Positions 1-14,149 of a stretch of DNA of 64,000 nucleotides are shown here, piece by piece; position 1 is the stretch's first letter, and each line of letters begins with the position of its first letter. Where the stretch lies: the NCBI GenBank assembly GCA_007844125.1, contig CM017570.1, positions 48,518,212 through 48,582,211 of the forward strand, read 5' to 3'. Origin of the DNA: Sinonovacula constricta. Lineage: Eukaryota > Mollusca > Bivalvia > Cardiida > Solecurtidae. A program made the translations under genes and the position numbers. Below the pieces are notes generated by a model, which saw nothing but the letters and a program-made list of their open reading frames with translations, did no database searches and was not told the origin of the DNA.

Positions 1-3000
1 TAAGTCTACAAAGAATTCGATAAAAATGTATGGTAAACACAAAACTAAATGTTTGACGCTAATCATCTGATTTTTGTTGTGTTGTTTCCTTGAGCCTGTG
101 GGTTTTGTGACACAGATGGTGGCCCGAAGGGGAATCTAATTATGAAACATAAGTTAAATTACAAAACCCTAAATCATTATAGAAAGCTCTCGGAACAGGA
201 TAAACAATTTAAGCCAACATTCCGAGCAGAGTTACTTAAATAACAGATACGATTTGCGCTGAAAAAAAAGTAATACAGCTGGAATTTAGGCAGTTTTCAG
301 GTTGTGCATTTTGCACTATGCACGTTACTGCATCCAGGCAAGAGCCATGGACAAAAGGTGGATTTAGAAGGCTTAATAGGAAAACAACGCAATGACCCGC
401 AATGACCAGCATTGCTCTGGTAGCTCTACCAATACGTTACACACGTTCTTACCAATAAATAATGACCGCAATAGTGTTACTTCAACGAACTATCACTGTA
501 CACCACTGGTTCCCTATTTTAACAATTTAAAAAAGTAATAAATGAGAACACCATGTACGAATATCTATCACGAAGCAAAATTACCTTATATGCACACGCA
601 TACAAACATTGGCAAAAACGTAGATGTGCGTTTTGTTCTGCAAGAAACTGCACAAAACAAGCGATAACCAATCATTACATCGGTATTGTGTCGGTTAAAT
701 AAACAGAAGACCCATAATTTACACACAATTAATATTGTCGTACACGATTCTGATTGACTGTGCCCCTGCTCACGGTCGGTCAGAAATAAGAGTAGCAAGG
801 ACACTTTGTGTCAGACTATTCTGAATCTTTGCGACAACGCACAACCTCAAGATCAGTGCTTTGAATGGACTATAATGCTTCTAAATCCTCTCCGGATATA
901 AGACACACTTATACATGACCGATTAAGGCCCAGTATATAGCACATGCATAAATGAAGATACTGATTTTCGACGAAAACTCACTAATGGTTAGCAGAAACG
1001 CATAACAACGATATATTCGCACCAAAATAAACCCCATGACGAAGATGACATAGTCTTGTCATTATTCACCGTCGATACGTAGAGAGTTATCCTAAATTGA
1101 TGCCAAACATAGAGTATTGTCAAATCCAGTGAACGGAATTGTCGCATATACATGGTATTGGTATTTCTATTTCGCTGTTTTCTAACGTTCGTTGAAAGGT
1201 TTCAATGTGAATTGCGTTTCTGCCGACGTTGCATACAATATTAATACATCTCCTAACTTGTTTTTAAATGGCTAATAAAAACACAGTCGAACCTTATCCT
1301 GCCTCAATGTATTAGTCGCACAAACAGGTAAATGTAATATAACCGCGGTAATAGATCATTAACACATGCTATTTATGACTCCGTATCGATATGTTCTGCC
1401 ACCTTATGCCTTAATATTATATAAACTTAGTTTTGCACATATACACAATTAAATGTATCGTGTATACCTTCATTAATTTCAAAGTCAAAGTGTAAACGAT
1501 TTTTAATGAATTTTCCTTTAGGGAGCATATCTTCAACTATGAAACGTTGAAACAGTTTATTTCACCCCTGTGTCAAACGGTCACATATTTTAAGAGGAAA
1601 CATTTTCTAGCTTAAAATGTTACTCAAACGGAGTATTGGCAATTTGTTACGATACTTTCAGAAAGGTATAACAACTATTACCAATAAAGATATCAGAAAT
1701 GGATTTTTTGAAACGAAACTATAAGAAGGTGGACCAGACTAATCTACAAAAAATGATCATCATTGGTTAACACTTATATATTCTATATTATATATTATAT
1801 AAGAATAGTGACACATTATGTCTTGTTTTTCCATAACTATATGTTATCTGTATGCAAGAAACTGATGTATTCACCAAACATTACCCAGGTTAATTTGGCT
1901 TGCCTAAACCTTCCTACCGGCAGAAAATCGGTGGGATCGAATAATTGAATCTTAAATATTCAGGCCGCTAAATTAATCAGATCAAGTACTTCACTTTAAT
2001 GTAGAGTCTCTATATTAAGCTCATAGGTTAGAGAAACACTGGTAGTTACGATCTGTATGAGAGGCTATGAAATAGATTTAAACATCATAAACATGCATTA
2101 TACACAAACCCTTAAGTTACAAACCGAAAAAGGAAATATTAGGTTGTATTCTGCCTGGGGGTACATGGACAACAATTTCCAAGCAGTGCGCGTATTTACA
2201 GACAGAAACAAAATATCGTAGATGCGTAATTTGTTTTCTGCTAGTTAAAATTATATACGTGTGTTAATATAATACGTTAGCACTTCTTATTATATCACCA
2301 CACAACCTATTCAACAAGTAAGACCTTTTGAGCCTGACCTATGACTGTTGCCAACTGGGCCGACTGGTATTCCTAAATCGTTTTTCTTTTTGTATGTGTA
2401 TGCGTGTTTTCATTTTCTGATGACATATTCTTACGGCTAGATTATAACGTCATCAAAAAGAAAGTGAGAACGTAACACAACATCCAATTTGTATATGGGT
2501 GAGAATGTTCTTTCTACAAATTCTACATACAATTACTGATTGAATATGATGCAGGTATGTTTTCTATCGCTAAAACTAGCTACAAGCATGTTATTAAGAA
2601 GCTTGCATTCCGGTCATCCCACCAGGATCGATTTAACAGAGAGATTCCAAATATAAAGTAGGCGTCCGGATAAAGTAAATTGCTTAAAAAAGGTAATAAT
2701 GCTATATTCATTAACCTAACATTATGTTACGGAACGTATAACTTACCCTTCCAAGTTTTGAATTCTGGTGTATAAAATACGAGCAAATCATACTGACGTA
2801 CGCATTGAAACCGTTAAACGTACTAGACGGATAAAACCAGAAGGTATTGCAAAACGCGGTATATACGGAGGCGCATCAGGAAACTTGACCGACGTCATTA
2901 CAAACTAAAACGTACATTTATTAAAATTATAACACAATCCATTGGACGATTATTTGTAAAACGGAATCGTGTTTTTTTTATTCGATTATTTTGTTCAAAG

Positions 3001-5292
3001 AGTTTTAAGCCTCCATCCCATAGTAGAAATATACACAAATTTCAGTCTTAACAATTCATTACTTGTGTCCAAAGTTTTACAAATTTAAACGGTTCCAATA
3101 TACTATAAACAATATATAATAAATACATGTATACAGACATGCAATATAACTTTAAATAGCATATCAATCTCATTTTGCTTTATATCTGAACTAATTGTTA
3201 ACAATGCCTTATAAATACCTCCAACATTAGTTGACAATGCTTAATTTATGACATGATTTAGTGTGTTTTTATTGTTCATTGTGCACTTTGAAAGAAAACA
3301 ATAATACATTTATTTGCTATGCATCTTTGCTAGTTTGTGGCAAGTAGCAAAAACGAAAATGAACCAGTTGACCAAAATAATATGAATTTTCCGACAACGA
3401 TAATAGTTTACACTGTTTAAAGTCCCCTTATATACTCCGATAATAAAATATCCGTCTTTGTAACTTATGAAACCCATGTAGTGTATCCCACTGTCCCTTC
3501 AAATAAAGAAATGAAAGGTTGTTAATAATCGTTCAGCCCTTTTTATTTTCAATTATCATTGAAGAAAATTGCCCAACATATACCAGCTTTATTAACTGAA
3601 GAATGAAAGAAGACAGGTCAAGTTTGTTATCAAACACCACTTATTTTAATTCAGTAAAAATAAAATCTAATCAAGCTAGATTTGCTTAAATGTTTTCAAT
3701 TAGCACACTACATTATTTCCGTGATAGGGCCGTCACGCCGCGGATCTTAGACTATTGTTCTTATGCCAACTAAAGGTAAAATCCATGCTGCGTTGGTATG
3801 GACAGTCTAAACGCACTAATGGGTATAGATTGGGTAAGTGATGTTTCTTTATAATACCATGCTGATTCAATTAATAATTCAAAAAATTCGAGTCAGTTTG
3901 ATATTCATCCAGGCCTTTCGTCAGCATCCCTATGAAAGTGAGGATAGACATCTTCGAATAAGACTCATATTATCGAAGCAAAAAACAATGAAATAATATC
4001 TTTAGTATAATGTTATGGAATTACACACATGCCAGCATACTAGCAAAATAGTTAAGTTGATATGGCAATCATTTATTTCGAACTTTTTTCGAAGGGTGAT
4101 TCTATGCAAACGCTTGTGAACTTCCCATTGAAGTGTTTTATTGTAGCATCCCCCAAAAGACGTCGGAACGTGTATATAGGGCAGACAAAATTGAGTAGTC
4201 ATTACGGTTATTCGTGTACTTTTTTTATAACATTTAGACGTTATATGCCCCCCAAAACTCCATCTCTTTAAAGCCATATAAATTACCGTTCAATCTGTCT
4301 AACTTTTGCTCACTTGTAGAAAGATAAAATCTAGAACATTTCTTAAGGGTAGTTATTTTTGAAACAATTTGCAAGAGATGTATCTATCATATATGTTAAT
4401 GAAACGTTAACTTTGATATAGAGAAGAGGTCAGTCTTTGTAATGTTACCCGAATATAAATGGTTAATTCGAGATTAAACATGTCATGGCATTAAAATGAA
4501 CACACTTGTTTTGTTTTTTAAACTTAGCCTTAAAATCGAAATCTTTCGATCAGCACAAGAAAATATATAATGTCCTCAAAGGAATGATGTACGTACCAGG
4601 AAAACAGGACCAGTTCGAACCTTTTTGTATCGGCATTGAATTATCTAGACTGAACACTTTTACCCATGACATTAGCATAATTTAATTGGGTTGTATCGTA
4701 AATGACGACGTCATTTCCCATGTTGTCAATCTGACGTAATTCTGACCTCATTTTACAAAAATGTGAAAGATTTAAAAAGAAAAACTTGTTGCGAGTTGAT
4801 GTATATGACATCTAACAAATGATATATATTAGTATATAATACATAATGGTTTAAACATAACCTGTGGTTGATATTGTTTTGTGCTCTATCTCAATCTGAA
4901 ATGTATTCGGATCTATAAAGATGCATTAGCTACTTTTTGTTGGGCAGCTTCTATGAAAGGTACAGCATTTAAAATGTGATATTAAGATGCGTCATTTACG
5001 ACTTCTCCTGCAAAGTGGCAGTATGCTTCCAAAGCCATCTGCTTATTATGGGGTTAACGACCTTTTTTTACAAAGAAATGTCAAGCGCAAATGTAGCACC
5101 GAAATCCTGGACATGCCTTGACTTGATCGCAACCGATCTGTACACTGGACACTGTATTACAGTATTTTATCACGGTGTATGTTTCTTGAAAATTTAAAAT
5201 TTACGACATAAAACTTTACATACGAGGTCAAGTTGACGTCCTGTAGACAGACTGGCGAACAAATCCATGACGTTGCCACCAGCGATTGTTAA

Positions 5293-5295
<3 letters not shown>

Positions 5296-5385
<90 letters not shown>
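5296..5385. repeat. (AT)n microsatellite
   Basis: About 90 bp of uninterrupted AT dinucleotide. The Tyr-Ile open frames across it are repeat translations, not genes. The corresponding place in copy A2 (near 13043) has only a very short TATATAT, so the array expanded in A1 after duplication. Confidence 0.95.
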
Positions 5386-5389
<4 letters not shown>

Positions 5390-6290
5390 TTTTCCAAAGA
5401 GGGAAACTGTAAATTCAGGTTTTGAAAGCATGACTTATATGAATGTATACTCTACATCCCATAGTGTTACCCTAAATTAAATATGTGTCATTGGTAATAA
5501 TGTGTTTTACTATAAAAATATAGTCTAATGGTTCGTATTTATTGGATTCCTTTGTTGAAGCACGCCAAACATATCGATATATGTCCAATATTGTCTTACC
5601 AGAAACTCACCTAATATCGGGTGTGTTTTTCTTTACCTTTATTATGTCCCTACTTCAGCCCTTTAAATTACAAAAGTATGAATTCCGTATATAAGGCCAG
5701 GGGGTTTAACATTACTGATGCAATATGCCTCTTTTTAAAATATATAACAATCCCTTAACACATAAAACGACATTCTGGCTTAAAACCTGCAAATTTAAAT
5801 TGCGTCATTGCTAACAAATAAATGTAAGTATAGTTCGAACTTAATTCGATTAAATATCAGGACACAGTGACTGTATTAGGCATCACTCGACGTCTTCTCA
5901 TTAATAGATTTTACAGCAATGTATCTTTAAAATAAGAAGATCCACGAATAATTTATATATGTGTCGAACAATAACACTTGTTTAAAACTTAATACAACAC
6001 ATTTGCAGAGTTAAAATAAGAATAGTTATGCTAGAATTTTCAATAAAGAGACGATGCAGTACAGGCTAAGTGACCTTCAATACCAAGATATTTGGTCTGA
6101 AATTGACACCTGTACATTCACTTAAATAGCTAAATACTGTAACCAATGCGGTATGGAGAAAATTAATAACACTTCGCATATGGCTTTCTGTATGGTTAAA
6201 TGGCAATTGTTATGATATGTGTATCTGTCAGTATTGTCGGCCAATATTTACAGTTCGACGCAAAAAGGGACACAGGTGGCAAAGCCCAGC

Positions 6291-6310
6291 GAGGTCAATT
6301 GTCCGTCCTT
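6291..6310. other. Empty target site of the A2 transposon
   Basis: The sequence GAGGTCAATTGTCCGTCC is continuous here. In copy A2 the same flanks (GAGGTCAATT and AATTGCCGTCC) are separated by a 3.63-kb inverted-repeat element. Copy A4 also keeps an uninterrupted GAGGTCAATTG near 30660-30670. Confidence 0.85.
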
Positions 6311-8007
6311 TCTGAATTCTGCAATGGCTGTAGTAGTGATTTAGGTGATTTGTGTTGTTTCATGTTTTCTTATAACATGGGCACATCTGAATTATACTAT
6401 GTATAATTATCTTATATTAAATAATTACCTTCTATTAGAAAACATTAAAGTTTCTTGTTACAAATCAATGACAACTACCACGACACATCACATGCTATCC
6501 TAATTCATCCAACACAAAATAAATGTAAACAGAAATCTTAAATATGTAAAGCATAACAAAAATGTCTTAAACAATTTAAGAGACACAGTATTCTGATGTT
6601 TTACCAGAATAAATTCTTACATATAATGTCCCATTGCAGTTACATAGTTGAGAAAGGACAATGAATCCGTTTCTCATGAACTTGAACATCATGTTATGAT
6701 GTAACGAGAAACTTACCGATGAAAGGTCTACTATGAGAAAGATCTATGAATGTATTATACTGATGGCAATCGTTTAAAACTGTACACTGATTTCACATCG
6801 TTAAATCAGGTATTATGAAACTAAAAGGACAACTTTGCAAAACGCACTCAGTTCAAAACAAGCAATGATGAGTTGATTTATATAGTATATAATGCCAAAA
6901 TATATGAAAAATAAACAGTCGGCATGCAATTATTGGACTTGATGATGTTGTGTCGGCATATACCTTCACAATATCTGTTGATGTAGTGATGTGTCAAGTT
7001 TTACAGGTAAACTGACAAACTGTTGATTAATGAGGTAAATCTTTAAATCTTTAAGACTGAAGATGTTACATTGTAACTATTTATTGTGCTTACACTTTGA
7101 ATTCGCTGTAATCAGTACACTTTACTCTATATTTTATGGGATTTTGTCACTAGATCCACTACAGAAAAAAATAACTCTAAGGAAAGAAGAATGACGACGG
7201 AGAGACAACCGGGCGGAAACCCCCACAGATTTCAGTCGGCGTGAGATTATACATATCTATACATTATATTTAATAAAATAGTTTAGAAGAAATATATAAA
7301 TTGACATGATATGTGCAATGTCTAATATGATTGTAAAAACGTAACATTGCAAAGTGTTCGCATACTTATTTTACGTTATCTTGCGTTTTGCTTTTCAATA
7401 AAGAGCCAATAATGCCCCAACTTTTAAAATACATAATTTAATGTGTTTTTTTAATGCTAGGTTAAAACGACTAAGACTATTGCCGCGATATATGTCCGTA
7501 AATAACTTCTTTTACAGGTTTAAACGCGACATAATGACAACACATCTGGACAGAAAACGTAATTGTGCTCGAGTCCATGGAAATGTTATCAGCAAACCTA
7601 TGTTTAATTCGACCTTTACAGGCCTATTTTTGTTCTGTATATGGTTGCAAGTTTGTTTTTCTTCTTTCTTGAATTATGTACAGTGCATGGGACTATATAA
7701 AGGTGTGATTTAAAACATCATTTGTCAATATCATTCGGTTGTGTTAATGTTCCATAGTTAAACCTTAAAAATCAAACACGAAGACTCGTATTGAGGTGAT
7801 TTATTTTGATTGCGTTTTCTTTTGACGCAATTATTGGTACAATCATATTTAGGTTAACATTAAAACGAGAGCAGATTTTAAATACAGACATGCATCAGAT
7901 ATATAATGGCGAGCACTATCTACACGTCAGCTGAGTATGACGCATGTATCAAAATAACGTGGCATTAAGCACATATTAATGTTAAGTGGAACTAAAATCT
8001 CTATAAG

Positions 8008-8143
<136 letters not shown>

Positions 8144-9311
8144 TACCTGTTGTTTCTTGAAGAAATCAATTGTAAGATAACACAGTAGGCAGATTAAATG
8201 AAGCATTTACTTCGTAAGTAGTAAACAAACCTTTAAATGAACTTATTTACTATAATTACTATTACTATACTATATTATTACTATAATTATTTAAATAAAA
8301 TGAAGGTAAAGTTCTGTCGAACTAGACGCACTTCAAATATTACAGATAGCACACTTCTTAGGTGTAGTAATACGTACGTCATCGCCGATGATTTCAAAAT
8401 ACTGCTTTTAAGCTGCACTTGTGGTAAATAAAAAAAAACAACAACACAGTAGTCGTTTTACCATTGCGGGCCGCTAGGATATTTATCAGGGATTGTTTTT
8501 TCCTCACTGTGCCTACGTATTGTAAAAGAGAAGTTAAGCAGTTATGTCGAAAAAAGCTCCTTAATTTTAGTACACAACGCACAATATAGCCTTAATATGT
8601 CCTGTATCTTGTAATGACTTAACCATGATGTCAAATGACAATACCATGACTTATATTATAGCGACGGAAAATGACTATCTATAATACATATAGATTTAAT
8701 TAAAGCCTTTTAAGAAAAAGATCTAAAGTATGTGTAGTATTGTCGTATCAGGCATTCACTTAATATTGTTTCCATCCAATTGGCATTTATTATGTTAAAT
8801 GAAGTAAAACTAAAACCACGATCGGTATCCGTAAAAGTTGCAACAATAACTCATTTGACATGTTTAAACACGACACAATGAACGAATATCATGCACATTT
8901 ATAATAACCTGATTGAATGGTCATATTATCAGCAAACCTTTGTTTAATTCGTCGTTTATTGGCGTCTCCTTATTTTGTATGTCAGTGCAATGGATTCTCC
9001 CGCCTTTAATTATTAATGCACAATTCATGGGATTATATAAGTTTGCGGTTTCAAAATAATCGTGCGCCCTTTTTCGTTTTAATCATTTGATTGGCTGTAT
9101 GTTTCACATTTAGATACTTAAAATCAAAAGACATAAGTGAAGAATAGTATTATAGATGTTTCTGTCTGATTGCGTTATCCTCTACGTATGCGATATTTGT
9201 TGAAAGACAAGTGCAGCAGATGTATAGTAGCGATTACTATCAAGCATTGTATCAAGTCCCAATGAGTGAATCTTCACACATGGAACAAAATCTACATATA
9301 TTCTGTCATTT

Positions 9312-12300
9312 TAAGTATATGAAGAATTCGATGAAAATATATTTTGGTCTGAAATAGAATTATATCCTTGACGATAACCATCAGAAAATGTTTGTTGTGC
9401 TGTTTTCCTTTGGCCTGTGAATTTGTATTACACTGCATATGGTGACCACAGTGGAACCTTATTAGGGGACATAATGTTTAAGCACAAACAAAGAATTATT
9501 AGAGAAGGTACTACGATAAATACATCTAAAAACGTAAATTTCCGGATTCTTCTTTTGGGAATAAATATCAGGTAAAATATTATGAATAAATCTTATATGA
9601 AATAACAATGCAAATTAGGCATGTTTGCCATAAAATGAACACCGAAATCATAGTAATTGCTGTGTCTTAAGAATTAAATTCGTAAAGTCTAGGGACAACG
9701 TGTATTTTAAAGATCGTGATGACATAGTCAGGTCCAGAAGAAGTCTTACAAGAATACTAAACCCTCCTGTCATATGTTTAGCCAGGACTTATCCCCTCCT
9801 GTGTACTCTAATTGCTTTATTCTGGTAGGAAAAGTTCAGTATTTTCGTTTGGGAAGAAAAGCGAATGGATGGTTTTCGTACAGATATGCACATGACCGAA
9901 AAGTTCGCTGTTAGGCCCTTTGCAAAAGGAGGGAATGTTTCATGCCGAGGGCATTTTGAACGTGGTTTAATTCAAAATGTAATCCAAAGACAAGAGGTGC
10001 AATTTAGAGGAATACTTGCAAATGAATCCGTCTTTGTACTTTATGGAGAGGAGGGTTGATATATTACACAAAATAAAGAATGCCAATAATTGTGTAGCTT
10101 ACTCTTTTCAATGATCATTTAAAAGTAAAATAGTTCCGATTTATTAACATATCCATAACTATTTAGATTGTTTTCAGATTGGCGGACTCTATGAAGTGTT
10201 TATACGTGTGTGTTTATTTGAGTGTGCGTGTTTGTGCAGGCTGGTGTGAATGTGCACGTGTTTGTTTGTGTTGTTGTGTACGTTTGTGTGCGTATTTGTA
10301 TGCAGACGCGCGGGGGGGGGGGTGGCGGGGGTGTTTGTGTGTGTGGTTGTGTAGGGTTGTGTGCGTTTGTATGTGTGTTTGCATGAGTGTGTATGTGTGT
10401 GTGAGGAGGGGGGGATATGTGAGTATGTGAGAGTGTGCTTTTTTCTTTGTCTGTAAAATTGTTTGTGTAAATATGTTTGTGTTATTTTTAGTTTGTTTGT
10501 GTGTGTGTGTGTGTTTGGTTGTGTGAGAGAGTGTGGGGACGTTTGTTTGTGTGTGATTGTGTAAATGTGTGTGTGAGTGCATAGTGTGAGTGTCAGTGTA
10601 CGTGTGTGTTAGTGGACATGTGCGTTTGATTGTTGTGAGAGTGTGTGTTTGGATTAGTACCTATAGCCACATTCTGGGTACAAATATTGCAGACATCATA
10701 TATTAGACCAGCCTCAAATGAATATTAGTATGTGACGGTATTGCTTAGTGACTCAACATAAAGTAGGCTGTATCCACTATCTAGCAAAGGTTTTAAGTCA
10801 ACAGTAACCATAATTGAAAGAGGACAATTAATATGCTGCACCTTTAATTAAACATCGGTTTATATGGTACAAGAGAAAGTATGACTTACCCTCGATCGGT
10901 TTGTCTGAAAGAATAAATATGGATGGAATTAACTAAAGATGACAGTAAAATGAACAATGCTTAACTGATTTATCTACTTAAGAATGTCAAAGAGTATGTG
11001 CAATTTATATAAAGAAACTAGTATTTTTTCCGACCTTGGATAGCTAAGTTGGCAATCTATTAAGAGATTACATTGAAATACATGTGCCTTCACTTGGAAA
11101 TCTCTCTAGTCAGTACAAATGACACTATATTCTATTTCGGTGAAAATAGCGTGTACTACAATTACATCCAAATATTTATTGTTAAAGACATTTGATATTT
11201 AAATGAACATGAACATCATGAACATGAAACAAATGGTTTACTATAGCTTGAAAGTATAAATAAATATATATATATATATTAAAATCGAGCATTCGGCTGA
11301 TCCCAAAACGACCGAATCACACAAAAAAGATGAAAAATATAGACGGCGTCCAGATGGAGTACAGTGCTTCAAAAGTTAATAATGCTTTGAGTTCTGGTGT
11401 ATAAAAAGGGACATATCATACTGACGAATGTATTGGAATCGTTTAACGTACACAACGAATGGAAACATATGGAATTGCAATACGCGGTAGATAAGTACAC
11501 GCCTTAAAAAAACTTTAGTACAAACCAAAACGTAAATGTATTCAATCCGTAATGCATTTTATTGGGCGATTATTTGTAATACGACATATTGCATGATCCA
11601 ATTAAAAAAATATATACATTTTCTGGCAGCAATACAAGTTTACACTATTTAAAAACCGCTAATATACTCCGATGATAATATATCAGTCTTTGTAACTTAT
11701 GAAACCCATGCTATGTAACTCCCTCTCAAATAAAGGAAAACAGTGTGTTTAGCCTTATTATTTTCAATTATCATTTAAGAAGTTGTTTCTTTTTTTTTCA
11801 AAATATACCTGCTTTATTAACTGATGATTGAAAAAAAAGTTGCGTGATAAGGCCGTCATCGGCGCAGATATCAGACTGTTGCTCTAATGCCAAATGAAGG
11901 CAAAAACAAGTATGTAGCCCACTAGAGGATGTAGATTGGGTAAATGGTGATATGTTATTACAATTATGCCAGCATTCTACATGTCAACAAGTAGATATTC
12001 TTGCATTTTTATAAAACTTAGTCATGTTATGCCCACAACAACTACATCGCTTTGAGACCGATTAAAATTGCCATTACCGTCTATGTTACCTTTGGCTCAC
12101 TTGTAAGCATTGGCGTTTTGTATCAAAACTTCATGAAAACAAGTATTGAAAACGTCTAAACTTAACATTAAATGACGTTACAGTTGAACACACCTTTTTT
12201 AAACTTACTATTAAAAAAGAAATAGTTCATGCAGCACAAGGACGTATATTATTTCCTCTAAATAATAGTGCATGTAACAAGAAAACAGGGGCACTGCTAA

Positions 12301-13160
12301 ACTATTGCATTTGCTTATAAATATCTAGACTGCACACTTTACCTTTGACGTGAGGATAATTTAGGTGCGTTTTGTTATAAATCACTTCGTCAGTGCTGTT
12401 AATCTGATGTAATTTTGACCTCATTTTACCAAAAGTGTGCATACTTTTCTGCAAGAAAAGAGAGAAATAAATTGAAACTACTTGTGTAGCTGATATATCT
12501 TCAAGAGCAAACTTTTTCGAGCTGATGTCTATGAGATCTAACAAATGGTATATATTAATATACAATACATACACGTTTTAAAAATAACCCGTTTATGTTA
12601 TTTTAGTGTGCTCTTTCTTAAATGTATTAAGATCCTTAAAGATTCGTTAGATACTTTCAGATGGGCGGTTTCCACGAAAGGTACAGCATTTAACATGTGA
12701 TATCAATATAAAGCCTTGACTACTGCTCCTGCAAATTATCGACGTATACCTTCAAAGTAATGTTCTATTAAGTTTTGGTGTTTTATTAAATACAGAGAAA
12801 TGTCAAATTTAACTACATTGTTTAAGAATTAGCATATAACACCAACATCCTAGACGTGCCTTGACTTTGAACTCCAAATAGATCCGTACCCTGGATACTA
12901 TCTTCTACGTATCATTACGTTGTCGGTATCGTGAAGATTTACCACCGAAAATGTTGCCAACAAGATAAATGTGACGCCGGAAAGACGGACTGGTGACAAA
13001 CCATGTGATTTAGCCTCCAGCGATGGTTAATGCCTGTCTATATATCGATGTAATGGAAACTCTCAATAAACGTTTTGAAAGTCGTATACGTAAATATACT
13101 ATACATCCTATAGGGTTACCCTAAATTAAATATGTTTTATTGTTAATAAGGCGTTTGCTA
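9312..13160. repeat. A-family duplicate copy 2, first part (no gene recognised)
   Basis: This resumes the A unit with TAAGTATATGAAGAATTCGA at 9312. It aligns by eye to copy A1 through modules at 11268-11600, 11840-11940 (GGCCGTCA, as at 3728), 12640-12760 and 13060-13160. It is shorter than A1 because the A1 stretch around 700-2500 has no evident counterpart. The 64-residue frame at 9865-10059 is open but resembles no family I know and is not conserved as a frame in copy A4. Confidence 0.6.
10198..10652 (+). repeat. Imperfect GT-rich tract
   Basis: About 450 bp on the + strand are almost entirely G and T with occasional A, built from irregular TGTG, TTTG and GTGAG blocks. A run of about ten G occurs near 10313-10322 and a GAGGGGGGGA block near 10404. 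The opposite strand reads as a His/Thr-rich frame, which is a repeat artefact. Such alternating purine-pyrimidine DNA can adopt non-B structure. Confidence 0.9.
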
Positions 13161-13471
13161 TAAAATAGAAAGGGACCGGCCGCAATAGCTCAGGTGGTAG
13201 AGCGTCGGCTTGCGGATCGGGAGGTCGTGGGTTCGAACCCCGGCCGGGTCAAACCAAAGACTTTAAAGTTGGTAGTAGTGGCTTCCCTCCTAACGCTCGG
13301 GGCTAAGGGGACAGCATTACGCCTGACTCGTCGGTGTCAGTATAATGGACCGGCCGGGTTCAGTCCCTGGGCACCTCATAAGTGCCCCTGTTCTATAATG
13401 ATAGGATTGTCGCTGCGCAGTATCGGCCAAAATGCCGGCTAATCCCAATCCCAATCCCTAAAATAGAAAGG
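13161..13471 (+). mobile_element. tRNA-derived SINE with 13-bp target site duplication
   Basis: The body (13174-13458, 285 bp) starts with a tRNA-like head. It has a pol III A box in TAGCTCAGGTGGTAGAGC (13186-13203) and a B box in GGTTCGAACCCC (about 13230-13241). A GC-rich central domain follows, with a small hairpin GGGCAC/GTGCCC near 13359-13386. The tail is a short (AATCCC)n array. The element is flanked by perfect 13-bp direct repeats, TAAAATAGAAAGG, at 13161-13173 and 13459-13471, the hallmark of LINE-mediated insertion. Paralogous copies at about 5507 and 22970 have AT-rich sequence here without the insert. The TGC triplet in the anticodon region suggests a tRNA-Ala-like source, but this is tentative. 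The SINE family is not identified. Confidence 0.9.
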
Positions 13472-13771
13472 CAAATGGTTTAAATTCACACACAGCCTTC
13501 CATTTAACAGCGTTTTAATAATTGACCTATTTGTTTAACACCTTCATAAAACATAACACAAAGCACTTAAAGTTAAAATAAGAATAAACTCTTCGAATAA
13601 CAGCCGATGCACTATAGGCTAACTGACGTTACCAAGATATTTGATCTAAAACTGACTCCTGTACATTCGTCTAAATACCCAAATGACTGTAACCGATGCG
13701 GTATGGAGAAAATTAATCTCACGTAAAGAAGGCCAATCAATAAAAGGTGGCAAAGCATAGTGAGGTCAATT

Positions 13772-13798
13772 CACGCTTCCGCGAGTTCTAAAAATAGT
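13772..13798 (+). repeat. Left terminal inverted repeat
   Basis: Begins CACGCTTCCGCGAG and ends AAAAATAGT. It is an exact reverse complement of 17375-17401 over 27 bp, or 31 bp if the palindromic AATT is counted. Confidence 0.97.
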
Positions 13799-13950
13799 CA
13801 CTAGCGTGTACCCTCTTAGCCAATCGGAAGGCTCCAAATCAAGAGATGTGTTTACCATAATTTCATCAGCCATTTTTTCCCACAAACAAGAACTGTGGCC
13901 GAACGCTCGCGTTGAATTTTTTTTGCGGATTTATTTGATAGTTTTGCAAA

Positions 13951-14149
13951 ATGGTTCTACGTTGTGCATGGGGAACGTGTTACAGTGATGAGCGGTACCC
14001 AGACAGACTTGTTGGAGTGAAATTCTATCGTTTCCCTAATCCAAAACACGAACTTGAGAAGTGTTTACGTTGGATAAAGGCGTGGCAGCAGACCCCATGC
14101 ACAACTGAATGTTTCCAGATTGAACAAACATAAAGCTGTATGTTCCAAG
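13951..14149 (+). pseudogene. THAP domain, exon 1, frameshifted
   Basis: From ATG 13951 the frame reads MVLRCAWGTC, giving the first two zinc cysteines of a C2CH THAP finger. It continues through VKFYRFPNP, matching the conserved FxRFP region, and CLRWIKAW, matching the RWxxA helix. The open frame then ends prematurely. In the next frame the expected continuation LNKHKAVCSK appears, carrying the third cysteine, immediately before a good donor (AAG|GTATGA at 14149/14150). A single-base change between about 14090 and 14125 therefore broke the frame. THAP fingers bind DNA and occur at the N terminus of several transposases. Here it was probably the end-binding domain of the element's transposase. 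Confidence 0.8.

Noticed and set aside
5194..5480. Tyr-Ile frames on both strands
   Set aside because: Translation of an (AT)n microsatellite, as also at 7979-8206 and 32072-32527.
10214..10582. His/Thr-rich 122-codon minus frame
   Set aside because: Translation of the GT-rich simple repeat.
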